64,000 bases of DNA from Corynebacterium crudilactis. GTDB taxonomy: Bacteria; Actinomycetota; Actinomycetes; Mycobacteriales; Mycobacteriaceae. Below the pieces are notes generated by a model. The model had not been told where the DNA came from. It worked only from the letters and a program-made list of their open reading frames with translations, and made no database searches. This document shows positions 44,046 to 52,707 of this stretch, in pieces (position 1 is the first letter of the stretch; the number at the start of each line of letters is the position of its first letter). The DNA lies in contig NZ_CP015622.1 of the NCBI RefSeq assembly GCF_001643015.1, forward strand, positions 1,687,358 through 1,751,357, in the 5' to 3' direction. The position numbers and the translations under genes were made by a program.

Positions 44046-45122
44046 ATGACTTCTCAGGTATTCGAAATTGCGTCCATCCCAGCCGATGGCGTTGGCCATG
44101 AAGTTGTCGAAGCCGGACGCGATGTCCTCGACGCTTTGGCGAAGAATTCAGGTGGCGCGTTCACATTCGATTGGAAAGATTTCGATTGGGGCAGCGAGTA
44201 CTACGCCCGACATGGTCGCATGATGCCAGAAGATGGTCTTGATCAATTGAAAGACCTTGACGCCATCTTCTTCGGCGCTGTGGGATGGCCAACAGTTCCA
44301 GATCACGTGAGCCTGTGGGGTTTGCGAATCGCCATTTGCCAGGGATTTGATCAATGGGCAAATATCCGTCCAGTGAACTTCCTACCAAATGTTGCATCCC
44401 CCATTGTCGATGCCCACGAAAGAAACCTGGATTGGATCGTGGTTCGAGAAAACTCCGAAGGCGAGTATTCCGGATTTGGCGGCCGCAACTTCTCTGGGCG
44501 TGCAGGTCTTGGCGAGGTTGCCACCCAATCCGCAGTGTTCACTGAAGTTGGATGCGAAAGAATTTTCCGCTACTCCTTTGAGCTGGCCCGAACCCGTCCA
44601 AGGAAGAAGCTATCAAAGGTGACAAAGTCGAATGCACAGCAGTTTGGAATGGTGCTGTGGGATGACGTATTCGATCGCGTCGCACAGGAGTACCCAGATG
44701 TAGAGACCGAGTCAGTGCTCGTAGATGCAATGGCGGCGAAGTTTGTTCTCAAGCCAGAAGACCTCGATGTTGTGGTCGCTTCCAACCTGCATGCAGACAT
44801 CTTGTCTGATTTAGGTTCCGCAATGGCGGGTTCATTGGGGCTTGCTGCAAGTGCAAACCTCAATCCAGAGCGTCGCTTCCCTTCAATGTTTGAGCCTGTG
44901 CACGGTTCTGCACCGGATATTGCTGGCCAGGGCATCGCAAATCCTGTGGGACAAATCGGTTCCGCTGCTCTCATGCTCGATCACTTCGGGCTCAACGACG
45001 AAGCAAATAGAGTACGCAATGCAATCGAGAAGACCTGCGCAGCAGGTATCAGGAGCCGCGAAGTCGGCGGTTCGTCCTCCACTCGTGATGTCACTTCCGC
45101 CATCATCGATAACTTGGGCTAA
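44046..45122 (+). CDS. Tartrate/D-malate-type decarboxylating dehydrogenase
   Basis: The 358-residue NAD-dependent beta-decarboxylating dehydrogenase belongs to the isocitrate/isopropylmalate superfamily, tartrate dehydrogenase branch. Typical segments are VRENSEGEYSGFGGR near 135-150 and the metal-binding VASNLHADILSD near 242-253 with following LGSAMAGSLGLAAS. Family enzymes convert meso-tartrate to D-glycerate plus CO2, and (+)-tartrate or D-malate to oxaloglycolate or pyruvate. The adjoining glycerate kinase makes the glycerate-forming reaction the best guess. The ATG at 44046 has AGGAG/AAGGG upstream and lacks the unlikely 14-residue extension. The stop overlaps the kinase start (TAATG). 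Confidence 0.88.
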   Translation: MTSQVFEIASIPADGVGHEVVEAGRDVLDALAKNSGGAFTFDWKDFDWGSEYYARHGRMMPEDGLDQLKDLDAIFFGAVGWPTVPDHVSLWGLRIAICQGFDQWANIRPVNFLPNVASPIVDAHERNLDWIVVRENSEGEYSGFGGRNFSGRAGLGEVATQSAVFTEVGCERIFRYSFELARTRPRKKLSKVTKSNAQQFGMVLWDDVFDRVAQEYPDVETESVLVDAMAAKFVLKPEDLDVVVASNLHADILSDLGSAMAGSLGLAASANLNPERRFPSMFEPVHGSAPDIAGQGIANPVGQIGSAALMLDHFGLNDEANRVRNAIEKTCAAGIRSREVGGSSSTRDVTSAIIDNLG

Positions 45123-46249
45123 TGGCTACCGTTCTAATCTGCTGCGACAAGTTCAAAGGTTCGGCAACTTCCGCAGCAGTATCCAAAGCCCTAGGTCAAG
45201 GGCTGATAAGAGCTGGTCATGCCGTTCTTACTACACCTCTCGCCGACGGTGGTGACGGCACCTTAGAAGCCTTCGAATCTATTGGATACAAGCGGGAAAC
45301 ATCCTTAGCCATAGGTTCTGACGGGCTCAAGTTTGAAGCCCAGTTTTCCTTAAATGGTCAGACTGCTGTGATCGAGATTGCCCGAATTTGTGGATTAGAT
45401 TTGGCTGCACCAGAAGGCACACGACCCTCGGCACAATCTGCCCGTCAGGCTGGTACTTGGGGCGTTGGCAATGTGATCAAATCAGCGCTTGAAAAAGGAG
45501 CTCAGCGGATCATCATTGGGCTTGGTGGCAGTGCGACAACTGATGCGGGTTTTGGAATGGCTCAGGCTCTTGGCGTGGAATTCTTTGATTCATACGGATC
45601 GATAATCACCCAAGTCGGCGATATCGGGTTAGTTCAAGGAATAAGCCTTGACCACCTAGATCCTCGTTTAGAAAAGACCAAGTTCATTGTTGCATCAGAT
45701 GTACGCAATCCGCTGTGTGGTGTCGATGGCGCTGCCATAGTTTATGGCACACAAAAAGGGTTATCCGCTGAGGATGCACCTGCTATCGATGCAGCAATTC
45801 GGCACTTTGCCGATGTGTTTGAACAGGCTCTCGGGCTTAATAACACTGCACAAACACCTGGTGCAGGCGCAGCGGGTGGCTTGGGTTTCATGGCGATGGC
45901 GTTGTTGGCTGCGGACATGCGATCCGGCGTAAACATGATTCTTGATGAAACCGGGGGTGGAAAGATGCTTGCACAGGCAGATTTAGTCATTACTGGAGAG
46001 GGGTGTATTGATTCGCAGACTCTCAGTGGGAAAGCTCCTGCTGGAATCGCTGTCCGGGCACGTGCGAGAGGAATTCCTGTGGTGGCGGTTTGTGGGCAGA
46101 ACCAATTGGATCCAGCAACCTCCAATGAGCTGTTTGAAAACATCTATAGCCTCACCGTTTTCGAATCTGACGTCAATGAATGTATTCGAAACCCGCTCCC
46201 AATTTTGGAAGGTATCGGTTTTAACATCGCCAAACAACATCTGAGTTAG
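45122..46249 (+). CDS. Glycerate kinase (GlxK/GarK family)
   Basis: The 375-residue type I glycerate kinase phosphorylates D-glycerate, normally to 2-phosphoglycerate, which enters glycolysis. Family blocks are DKFKGSATSAAV at the start, LADGGDGTLEAF near 40-51, GLGGSATTDAGFGMAQALG near 132-150, GAAGGLGFMA near 250 and VITGEGCIDSQTLSGKAP near 285-302. It is translationally coupled to the dehydrogenase by a one-base overlap and ends with a strong terminator, completing the cassette. Confidence 0.93.
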   Translation: MATVLICCDKFKGSATSAAVSKALGQGLIRAGHAVLTTPLADGGDGTLEAFESIGYKRETSLAIGSDGLKFEAQFSLNGQTAVIEIARICGLDLAAPEGTRPSAQSARQAGTWGVGNVIKSALEKGAQRIIIGLGGSATTDAGFGMAQALGVEFFDSYGSIITQVGDIGLVQGISLDHLDPRLEKTKFIVASDVRNPLCGVDGAAIVYGTQKGLSAEDAPAIDAAIRHFADVFEQALGLNNTAQTPGAGAAGGLGFMAMALLAADMRSGVNMILDETGGGKMLAQADLVITGEGCIDSQTLSGKAPAGIAVRARARGIPVVAVCGQNQLDPATSNELFENIYSLTVFESDVNECIRNPLPILEGIGFNIAKQHLS

Positions 46250-46287
46250 CGATATTTCAGCAAACCGATGCTATTCGAAGAGCTAGA

Positions 46288-46329
46288 CAGCGCTCTGAGC
46301 TTTCATCCGAGAGATCAGAGCGCTGTTTT
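46288..46329 (+). terminator. Terminator of the dehydrogenase-kinase operon
   Basis: A perfect 11-bp stem (46288-46298 with 46315-46325) is followed by TTTTA. Confidence 0.88.
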
Positions 46330-46348
46330 ATTCCTGAAAATGACCCGC

Positions 46349-46371
46349 AGCGGGGAGCGCTCCCCGCTTTT
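46349..46371 (+). terminator. Second GC-rich palindrome with T tail
   Basis: A perfect 20-base palindrome at 46349-46368 is followed by TTTT to 46371. It may be a backup terminator for the kinase operon or a regulatory dyad for the small secreted protein gene; the loop is very tight. Confidence 0.5.
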
Positions 46372-46477
46372 GAGGTACTTCAGTATTTTCCGCTTTAGGG
46401 TGAAGTTCATCAGCTACAAAGCAGTTGCCAGATAGCTGAAAAGGAAACCACTCCCCCTCCCTGAAAGCAGGAATCTC

Positions 46478-46825
46478 ATGTCTTCTTTATTGCGCCGTTT
46501 CACCATCACTGCAGTCACCGTAGTGATGGCTTCCACCGCAATCTTTACCTCTACTGCCTCGGCCTCTGCAAAATGCGTAGATCCTAACAAGCAACAGATC
46601 GGGCCGCTTCTGGTTCAGGCTTCAAGCGCAAACACCAGTAGAATTGATGTGTGCAGCCAGATTAAGCTCGGAACTTTCTGGGAAGGCATCAATGGACAAT
46701 CAGGAAAGTTTGGCCTTCTCAATATTAAATATGCAGACAACAAGTACTTTGTCCTCCACATGGAAGATGTCACTGGCCTAGGTCTCGGGTCTTCCGATCA
46801 GAACCCCGCCGGCACGTTCGGATAA
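46478..46825 (+). CDS. Small secreted protein of unknown function
   Basis: This 115-residue protein is not recognised. It has a good signal peptide (basic start, hydrophobic core, cleavage near TASASAKC at about residue 31). A mature domain of about 83 residues follows, with two cysteines (in SAKCVDPN and IDVCSQIKLG) spaced for one disulfide. The C-terminus is glycine-rich. It stands alone between the cassette and the conserved ribD-aftC block. CAGGAATCTC precedes the ATG. Confidence 0.7.
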   Translation: MSSLLRRFTITAVTVVMASTAIFTSTASASAKCVDPNKQQIGPLLVQASSANTSRIDVCSQIKLGTFWEGINGQSGKFGLLNIKYADNKYFVLHMEDVTGLGLGSSDQNPAGTFG

Positions 46826-46873
46826 TATCCAAACGCTCAGACGCACACCCAAACACTGGCTTAGACTTGAAAC

Positions 46874-47572
46874 ATGATCGACGTCACGGAACTGATTGGT
46901 CCCCTCTCCCCTGTTTCTACACCTGAGTTTAGAACGATTGTTGTTACGGCTCTCAATGGTTCCACCACTATTAATGGCACGTCTGGCCAGCTGGGAAATG
47001 CTACGGATACAGAGCTGCTTCTTGCACTTCGAAGGTGGTCGGATGTGGTGTTGGTCGGTTCGGGAACCATCAAGGCTGAAAATTATGGTGGGGTGCAGCT
47101 CTCGCCGGAGATTCAGCGAGAACGCATCGCACAGGGCCAGGAGGCAGTACCGCCGATTGCGGTAATGTCTGGTTCGTTAAATTTTGATGTGAATACGCGG
47201 TTTTTCCAGGAACCTGATGTCAAGCCGATCATCATCACGGATAACACTGATGCGGACAAGCAGCAGCCTTTGGTTGAGGCTGGGGCGCGGATTGTTGTGG
47301 TGGAGGAGCTGACGGCGGAGGGAAGCGTCGATAAGCTGAGGTCTTTGGGTTTTGCCCGGATTGATTGTGAGGGCGGCGCGAACATGTATGGGCAGATGCT
47401 AGCCGCGGATCTTATTGATGTCTGGCATCACACGATTGATCCCATGTTGTCGGGCAGTGTGGAGCGCCCAACGGTCAAGGGCGGTGACGGTACACCTCGG
47501 CGTTTTGTGTTGGAGCATGTTGCTGCCGACGAAGATAGCACCCTCTTCCTGCGGTATAAGCGCGATAACTGA
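46874..47572 (+). CDS. RibD C-terminal-like pyrimidine reductase
   Basis: The 232-residue protein has the dihydrofolate reductase-like RibD_C fold, with TIVVTALNGSTTINGTSG near 24-41 and WSDVVLVGSGTIKAENYGG near 57-75, and the late CEGGANMYGQMLA segment near 165. There is no deaminase domain, so it resembles stand-alone RibD-C proteins such as M. tuberculosis Rv2671, which lies at the corresponding place in that genome. A reductase of a pyrimidine or pterin substrate with NADPH is likely, but the true substrate is open. Confidence 0.87.
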   Translation: MIDVTELIGPLSPVSTPEFRTIVVTALNGSTTINGTSGQLGNATDTELLLALRRWSDVVLVGSGTIKAENYGGVQLSPEIQRERIAQGQEAVPPIAVMSGSLNFDVNTRFFQEPDVKPIIITDNTDADKQQPLVEAGARIVVVEELTAEGSVDKLRSLGFARIDCEGGANMYGQMLAADLIDVWHHTIDPMLSGSVERPTVKGGDGTPRRFVLEHVAADEDSTLFLRYKRDN

Positions 47573-47617
47573 GTGTTGGACTCTCCTTATGTCGCAGGCA
47601 TTCGCTAGATTAGTCAC

Positions 47618-48874
47618 GTGAGTTTCTCCCCAGTAGCACCTTCTATATCAACCCCTGTGCCACGTCGCAGCAGGTGGGATGGCATCGGCAACGCAATTGG
47701 CTGGCCTCTGGCCATTTTGCTGATGGCACATCGCTTCTTCGTGCTTGCGATTAACGGCGCCATCACCGACGATTTCACGACGGTTTATAGTGCTTTACGA
47801 CGTTTCATCGAAGGTACGCCGGTCTACAACGAGGTCTACCATTTCGTAGATCCACACTATTTATATAACCCAGGCGCCACCCTCCTGCTGGCACCACTGG
47901 GCTATATCACCCATTTCACGTTGGCGCGATGGACGTTTATTGCCGTCAACCTCCTTGCCATCGTCTTGGCACTGGGTCTACTGACGCGGATGTCTGGTTG
48001 GGCGCTGCGCAGCATGGTCTGGCCGCTGTCGATCGCATTGGCGATGCTCACAGAAACCGTGCAAAACACCTTGATCTTCTCCAATATCAATGGCATTTTG
48101 CTACTCATGCTGGCCATGTTCTTGTGGTGTGTGATTCATCAAAAGTCATGGCTGGGTGGCCTTATTATTGGCTTGGCAATTTTGGTCAAGCCCATGTTCC
48201 TTCCGCTGCTCTTCCTGCCATTGGTGAAAAAACAATGGGGCGCACTCATCCTGGGCATCCTCACCCCAGTGGTTTTCAATGCAGTAGCTTGGTTCTTGGT
48301 TCCGGGAGCATCTGATTACATCACCCGCACCATGCCTTACCTTGGAGAAACTCGCGATTTTGCCAACAGCTCACTTCCCGGCCTTGCCATTTACTTCGGC
48401 ATGCCAACCTGGATGGAAATCACCTGGTTCCTCATCTTTGGCTGCATGGTTGGACTAGCAGTGCTGGCACTTCTGCGTTTCCGCAACACCGAGCCGTACT
48501 TCTGGGCAGCAACCACCTCCGGACTGCTCTTAACTGGCGTATTCTTCCTGTCTTCCCTGGGACAGATGTACTACTCCATGATGATCTTCCCCATGATCTT
48601 CACCTTGTTGGGCAGCCGATCCGTATTCCACAACTGGATGGCCTGGGTAGCGGCATATTTCTTCCTCTCCCCCGACACATTTACCTCCCCTCGATGGCCA
48701 GATATTGCGCGCTGGATGGAATTTTTCAGCGCCACCATCGGTTGGGGACTATTAGTAGTCGTTACTTTTGTCTCGGCACTAATCTGGTTCATTGGCGATA
48801 TTCGTGCAAAGAAACCTTCCACTTCTCCACTCACCACAGAGCCACAGCAAGAACTTTTTGAGAGGACAGCATGA
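47618..48874 (+). CDS. aftC: Alpha-(1->3)-arabinofuranosyltransferase (AftC)
   Basis: The 418-residue polytopic membrane protein has about ten hydrophobic helices and an early extracytoplasmic loop rich in acidic residues (AITDDFTTVY near 42-50), typical of GT-C glycosyltransferases with a DD motif. Synteny with M. tuberculosis Rv2673 (next to msrB and hemQ) identifies AftC, which introduces alpha-1,3 branches in arabinan from decaprenyl-phosphoryl arabinose. The start is GTG at 47618. Its TGA overlaps the msrB ATG by four bases, so the pair is coupled. Confidence 0.9.
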   Translation: MSFSPVAPSISTPVPRRSRWDGIGNAIGWPLAILLMAHRFFVLAINGAITDDFTTVYSALRRFIEGTPVYNEVYHFVDPHYLYNPGATLLLAPLGYITHFTLARWTFIAVNLLAIVLALGLLTRMSGWALRSMVWPLSIALAMLTETVQNTLIFSNINGILLLMLAMFLWCVIHQKSWLGGLIIGLAILVKPMFLPLLFLPLVKKQWGALILGILTPVVFNAVAWFLVPGASDYITRTMPYLGETRDFANSSLPGLAIYFGMPTWMEITWFLIFGCMVGLAVLALLRFRNTEPYFWAATTSGLLLTGVFFLSSLGQMYYSMMIFPMIFTLLGSRSVFHNWMAWVAAYFFLSPDTFTSPRWPDIARWMEFFSATIGWGLLVVVTFVSALIWFIGDIRAKKPSTSPLTTEPQQELFERTA

Positions 48875-49281
48875 CAGACTTCAAACTCATCAGCGATACC
48901 CAGTGGCGCGAGCGTCTCACCCCACAGGAATTCCACGTTCTGCGTGAAGCCGGCACCGAACCACCACACGTGGGCGAATACACCAACACCACTACCGAAG
49001 GTGTCTACTCCTGCCGTGCCTGTGGCGAGGAACTTTTCCGCTCAACTGAGAAATTTGAATCCCACTGTGGCTGGCCTTCCTTCTTCTCCCCACTAGCTGG
49101 CGACAAGATCATTGAAAAGGAAGATCTTTCCCTCGGTATGCGCCGCGTAGAGATTCTGTGCGCAAAGTGCGGTTCCCACATGGGCCACGTTTTCGAAGGC
49201 GAAGGCTATGACACCCCAACCGATCTTCGTTACTGCATCAACTCCATCAGCTTGAAGTTGGAAGAAAAGCCAGTTTCTTAA
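48871..49281 (+). CDS. msrB: Peptide methionine-(R)-S-oxide reductase
   Basis: The 136-residue MsrB repairs methionine-R-sulfoxide. It has both zinc CxxC pairs (CRAC near 47 and CAKC near 95) and the catalytic Cys in LRYCINSISL near 119. The substrate loop HCGWPSFFSP and GSHMGHVFEG are intact. It overlaps aftC by four bases and ends with a strong terminator. Confidence 0.96.
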   Translation: MTDFKLISDTQWRERLTPQEFHVLREAGTEPPHVGEYTNTTTEGVYSCRACGEELFRSTEKFESHCGWPSFFSPLAGDKIIEKEDLSLGMRRVEILCAKCGSHMGHVFEGEGYDTPTDLRYCINSISLKLEEKPVS

Positions 49282-49300
49282 AGCTTCTAACACGAAACGA

Positions 49301-49329
49301 GCCTCAGCCTTTATGGCTGAGGCTTTTTT
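49301..49329 (+). terminator. Terminator of aftC-msrB
   Basis: A perfect 9-bp stem (49301-49309 with 49315-49323) and five-base loop are followed by six T residues. Confidence 0.92.
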
Positions 49330-49439
49330 AGTTGGTATTCGATCTTGCTCGGGTGCTGCTCGGTTCTTGCCGGAGTGCCCAATTGAGCATATGCAGCAGG
49401 AGTCTATTTAAGGGGTCGGAATTTATGGATGCCTATTTG

Positions 49440-49680
49440 TATAGACTCAGGACTTTAAGGCGCTTGAGAGCGATTCTGAGAGGCTACTTTTAGAGCACGA
49501 GCGTTAAGTTTTTCCGGCATTTCATGGCAGACCAGACCAGGTGACCAAACTAGATCGATCTGTGTTAGTTTTCGGTCGTATAGGACGGCGCTCCTCCCAG
49601 GCAACCAGACCAGGCGACCGAAAATCCTAGAAACTCAGGCCGCTTCGGTCACCTGGTCTGGTCTTAAAGTGATGCTCTCA
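49440..49680. repeat. Nested inverted-repeat element in a 430-bp gene-free gap
   Basis: Perfect 18-base arms (49529-49546 and 49647-49664, AGACCAGACCAGGTGACC and its complement) enclose a second 10-base pair (49569-49578 and 49615-49624, TTTTCGGTCG and its complement). A third related sequence, ACCAGACCAGGCGACC, sits at 49604-49619. The left flank (AGCGATTCTGAGAGG...TTTT) resembles 20659-20690. No credible gene lies in 49330-49756. Confidence 0.65.
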
Positions 49681-49756
49681 TGAAAGTACGGATTTCATGA
49701 TGCTGACTAGATAACACCTCACTAAACAAGACCTCATAACAAGGTTTCGAAACAGG

Positions 49757-49786
49757 AAAAGAGCCCTGACCACAAGGCCAGGGCTC
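49757..49786 (-). terminator. Terminator of hemQ
   Basis: An 8-bp stem (49761-49768 with 49779-49786) is followed on the minus strand by TTTTCC. Confidence 0.8.
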
Positions 49787-49807
49787 CTTTTCTAGAAAAG
49801 CGAAAAC

Positions 49808-50506
49808 TTAAGGCAGAACCTTAATTAGATCTGCGATATCAACGCGCTGTCCAGAAACAAATGGCAGCTCCTCGCGGACGTGGAGGCGAGCCTCGGTGTA
49901 ACGCATCTTGTGCATCAAATCGACAATGCGGTGCAACTCATCAGCTTCGAAAGCCAGCACCCATTCGTAGTCACCCAGTGCGAAAGCCGGTACGGTGTTT
50001 GCACGAACATCTGGGAATTCAACAGCAGCCTGACCGTGCTCGCGGAGAATTCGAGAACGCTTCAAAGGCTCCATAATGTACCAGTCGTAGCTGCGCACGA
50101 ATGGGTACACAGTAATCCAATCCTTTGCTTCCTCACCCATGATGAATGAAGGCAAGTGAGCCTTGTTGAACTCAGATGGACGGTGGAGAGCGTTTCCGAT
50201 CCAAAAGACTTCAGAAACCTGACCCAAAATGGTGGTACGGCGGAAATCAGCGAAAGCCTTCTGCAGGTCTTCGAAGTTTTCTGCATGCCACCAGATCATG
50301 TAATCAGCATCAGCACGCACACCAGAAGCATCATAAATGCCGCGGACAACAACCTTGCCCTCTGCTTCCAGATCAGCAAAGAATTTCGCTGCTTGTTCAG
50401 TTACCGCAGTGCGATCATCATCCAGTGCTCCAGGAATCGCACGGAACACCGCCCACTGAGAGTAGCGCTGCAATTTGTTGAGCTGTTTAACGTCGAGCTC
50501 GCTCAC
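49808..50506 (-). CDS. hemQ: Coproheme decarboxylase (chlorite dismutase family)
   Basis: The 232-residue protein belongs to the chlorite dismutase-like family. In Actinobacteria it converts iron-coproporphyrin III to protohaem, the last step of the coproporphyrin-dependent haem pathway. Recognisable blocks are YSQWAVFRAIPGAL near the start, YDASGVRADADYMIWWHAENFEDLQ near 58-82 and VYPFVRSYDWYIMEP near 134-148, the last containing the catalytic Tyr of HemQ. The start is GTG at 50506. It lies in the same relative place as Rv2676c. The 250-bp gap to the divergent DUF3000 gene shows no further gene. Confidence 0.93.
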   Translation of the reverse strand: MSELDVKQLNKLQRYSQWAVFRAIPGALDDDRTAVTEQAAKFFADLEAEGKVVVRGIYDASGVRADADYMIWWHAENFEDLQKAFADFRRTTILGQVSEVFWIGNALHRPSEFNKAHLPSFIMGEEAKDWITVYPFVRSYDWYIMEPLKRSRILREHGQAAVEFPDVRANTVPAFALGDYEWVLAFEADELHRIVDLMHKMRYTEARLHVREELPFVSGQRVDIADLIKVLP

Positions 50507-50756
50507 AGGTGAACTTCCTTTCGTGAATCTTGGCCATTATCAGTGACCAGATCCTTTAGCGAATGAATCGTAGTGCAGGTTTTACTATTCAAAACGCGCA
50601 CCTCTTCATCCATCATAAGTTTGATTGCAATCTTTTGGGAAAACACCCCCTGCACAATCCCCCTGCGCTGGCCTTATGGCAAATAGAAAAGGGACACACA
50701 TGAAATAATCGGCGCGCCTCCCCAGAGTTTCCAGAACAATAAGTAAGTTACAGTTT

Positions 50757-51374
50757 GTGATCGATTCCGAAGCGACCTCTCAGCACAAGACCTCGGCCAT
50801 CGCGGCAGAGGGCACTCCCGCGGAGTTTTCCGAAGCGGTTGAGTCAATGCATAGAGCGCGCCTGCGCCCAGAACTTACTTTGGGCACAATTAGGCCTCCT
50901 CAGCGCCTGGCGCCTTTTTCGCATGCCATCGGCCTTGAAGTTGGAACCTATGAAGAGTCGGATACCATTGCTACCAATAGTGACGGTGATTCATTCGGCC
51001 GCTTAATTCTGCTTCATGATCCAGGTGCCGAAGAAACCTGGGAAGGGGCGATGCGGCTTGTCGCCTATATTCAAGCTGATATGGATCATGCGGTTGCCTC
51101 CGATCCTCTACTGCCTGAAGTTGCTTGGCAATGGCTCAATGAAGGACTCGAAGAAGCCGGTGCAGGTTTTACTAATCTAGGTGGAACTGTCACTTCTACT
51201 ACCTCGGTTCGTTTCGGTGAAATTGGTGGCCCACCCAGCGCTTATCAAGTTGAGATGCGTGCTTCTTGGACAGCTACTGGCACTGATCTCACTGCACATG
51301 TCGAAGCCTTTGCTGCGGTTCTTGCATCAGTCGCTGGCCTTCCCCCCGAAGGTGTAACCGAACTGCACAGGTAG
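50757..51374 (+). CDS. DUF3000-domain protein
   Basis: The 205-residue protein matches actinobacterial DUF3000 (Rv2680-like), with the conserved core PPQRLAPFSHAIGLEV near 46-61 and GRLILLHDPGAEETWEG near 81-97. The function is unknown. It starts at GTG 50757 and is followed 10 bp later by the RNase D gene, the same pairing as Rv2680-Rv2681, so a link to RNA processing is plausible but unproven. Confidence 0.85.
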   Translation: MIDSEATSQHKTSAIAAEGTPAEFSEAVESMHRARLRPELTLGTIRPPQRLAPFSHAIGLEVGTYEESDTIATNSDGDSFGRLILLHDPGAEETWEGAMRLVAYIQADMDHAVASDPLLPEVAWQWLNEGLEEAGAGFTNLGGTVTSTTSVRFGEIGGPPSAYQVEMRASWTATGTDLTAHVEAFAAVLASVAGLPPEGVTELHR

Positions 51375-51384
51375 ATTAGAGATT

Positions 51385-52596
51385 ATGGTTTCTGATCTTC
51401 TTCAACCCCGCGACGGTATTCCGTCATTGCTATCGACTCCCGGTGAGTTTGCTGCTGCTGCAGATCTCTTAGCAAGCGGAACTGGCCCCTTCGCTATTGA
51501 TACGGAGCGCGCGTCCGGTTTTAGATACGATGACCGGGCATTTTTGATTCAGATTCGACGTCGTGGCAGCGGTACTCTTCTTTTCGATCCGGAGCAGTTT
51601 CGCCCTGAATTAACTCAGGCACTCAAACCTGTACTCAATGGCCAAGAGTGGATTATTCACGCAGCCAGCACCGATTTGCCAAGCCTTGCGTGGCTCGATC
51701 TTCACCCCGGGTTGCTCTTTGATACCGAGCTTGCCGGCAGACTAGCTGGATTTGATCACGTCAACCTGGCCTCCATGGTGGAACAAATCTTTGAACTCCA
51801 CTTGCTCAAAGGCCACGGATCTGAAGATTGGTCCAAGCGTCCGCTGCCTGAATCCTGGCTCAACTACGCCGCACTCGATGTGGAAATGCTCCTTGAGCTT
51901 GCCGATGTCATGGCTGAGCTCCTTGATCAGCAGGGAAAACTTCGCTGGGCGGAGCAAGAATTTGAACATATCATCACTCAATTTGCCGATGTGACAGAAC
52001 CTGCACAGACTTCCTGGCAAGACCTCAAAGGTTTATCCACTCTCAAGCGACCAGAACAATTGGTGGCAGCTCGAGAAATGTGGTTGGAACGGGATGCTTT
52101 CGCCGCGTCTCGTGACTTGGCACCCGGAAAAGTACTGTCCAACAAAGTCATTGTGGAAGTCGCCCGTGTCCTCCCCCGCACCCCAGCAGCACTGGCTCAA
52201 GTCAAAGGCTTCCCTGGAAAATCTCAAGGTGCCACGCAGCGCTGGTTCCGCATTCTCACGCGCGCCCTCAAATCACCTCGCAAAAACTGGCCAAAGCCCC
52301 AGCGACGCAAAGACGGCATCCCGGACCGCCGCGCCTGGAGCTCCTTCTACCCAGAAGAGCACGAAGTGCTCCAAGAGCTTAGAGCGCTTATCGACGACCT
52401 CGGCGCCGACCTCAACGTTCCCGGCGAGAATATCCTGCAGCCTTCAACTCTGCGAGTAGTTGTCTGGATGGCGAAACATACCGGTGACATCCATAATGCT
52501 GAAACGCTCAATGCTGTGCTGCATGATTATGGAGCCAGGCCATGGCAGATTGAACAAACGTTCCCGATCTTGGCTAAAGCGCTGCTGAAAATCTAA
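51385..52596 (+). CDS. rnd: RNase D-like 3'-5' exonuclease with HRDC domain
   Basis: The 403-residue exonuclease of the DEDD family shows the Exo I motif in FAIDTERASG (Asp, Glu near 34-36), Exo II in WIIHAASTDLPSL near 90, and Exo III as YAALDVEMLLEL near 155. An HRDC nucleic-acid-binding domain follows at about 215-295. It should trim tRNA or other RNA 3' ends. It ends at a large bidirectional terminator. Confidence 0.92.
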   Translation: MVSDLLQPRDGIPSLLSTPGEFAAAADLLASGTGPFAIDTERASGFRYDDRAFLIQIRRRGSGTLLFDPEQFRPELTQALKPVLNGQEWIIHAASTDLPSLAWLDLHPGLLFDTELAGRLAGFDHVNLASMVEQIFELHLLKGHGSEDWSKRPLPESWLNYAALDVEMLLELADVMAELLDQQGKLRWAEQEFEHIITQFADVTEPAQTSWQDLKGLSTLKRPEQLVAAREMWLERDAFAASRDLAPGKVLSNKVIVEVARVLPRTPAALAQVKGFPGKSQGATQRWFRILTRALKSPRKNWPKPQRRKDGIPDRRAWSSFYPEEHEVLQELRALIDDLGADLNVPGENILQPSTLRVVVWMAKHTGDIHNAETLNAVLHDYGARPWQIEQTFPILAKALLKI

Positions 52597-52639
52597 AAAA
52601 CCAGAGCAACTGTTTTAGAATTTCTCATAGCTACTAAAT

Positions 52640-52696
52640 AAATAAAAGCATCGGGCGGATAACCTTCTAAGGGTTATCCGCCCGATGCTTTTATTT
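52640..52696. terminator. Large bidirectional terminator
   Basis: Perfect 25-base arms (52640-52664 and 52672-52696) with a seven-base loop and A/T tracts at both ends separate the convergent rnd and dxs genes. Confidence 0.95.
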
Positions 52697-52707
52697 AAAA
52701 GAGGCTG

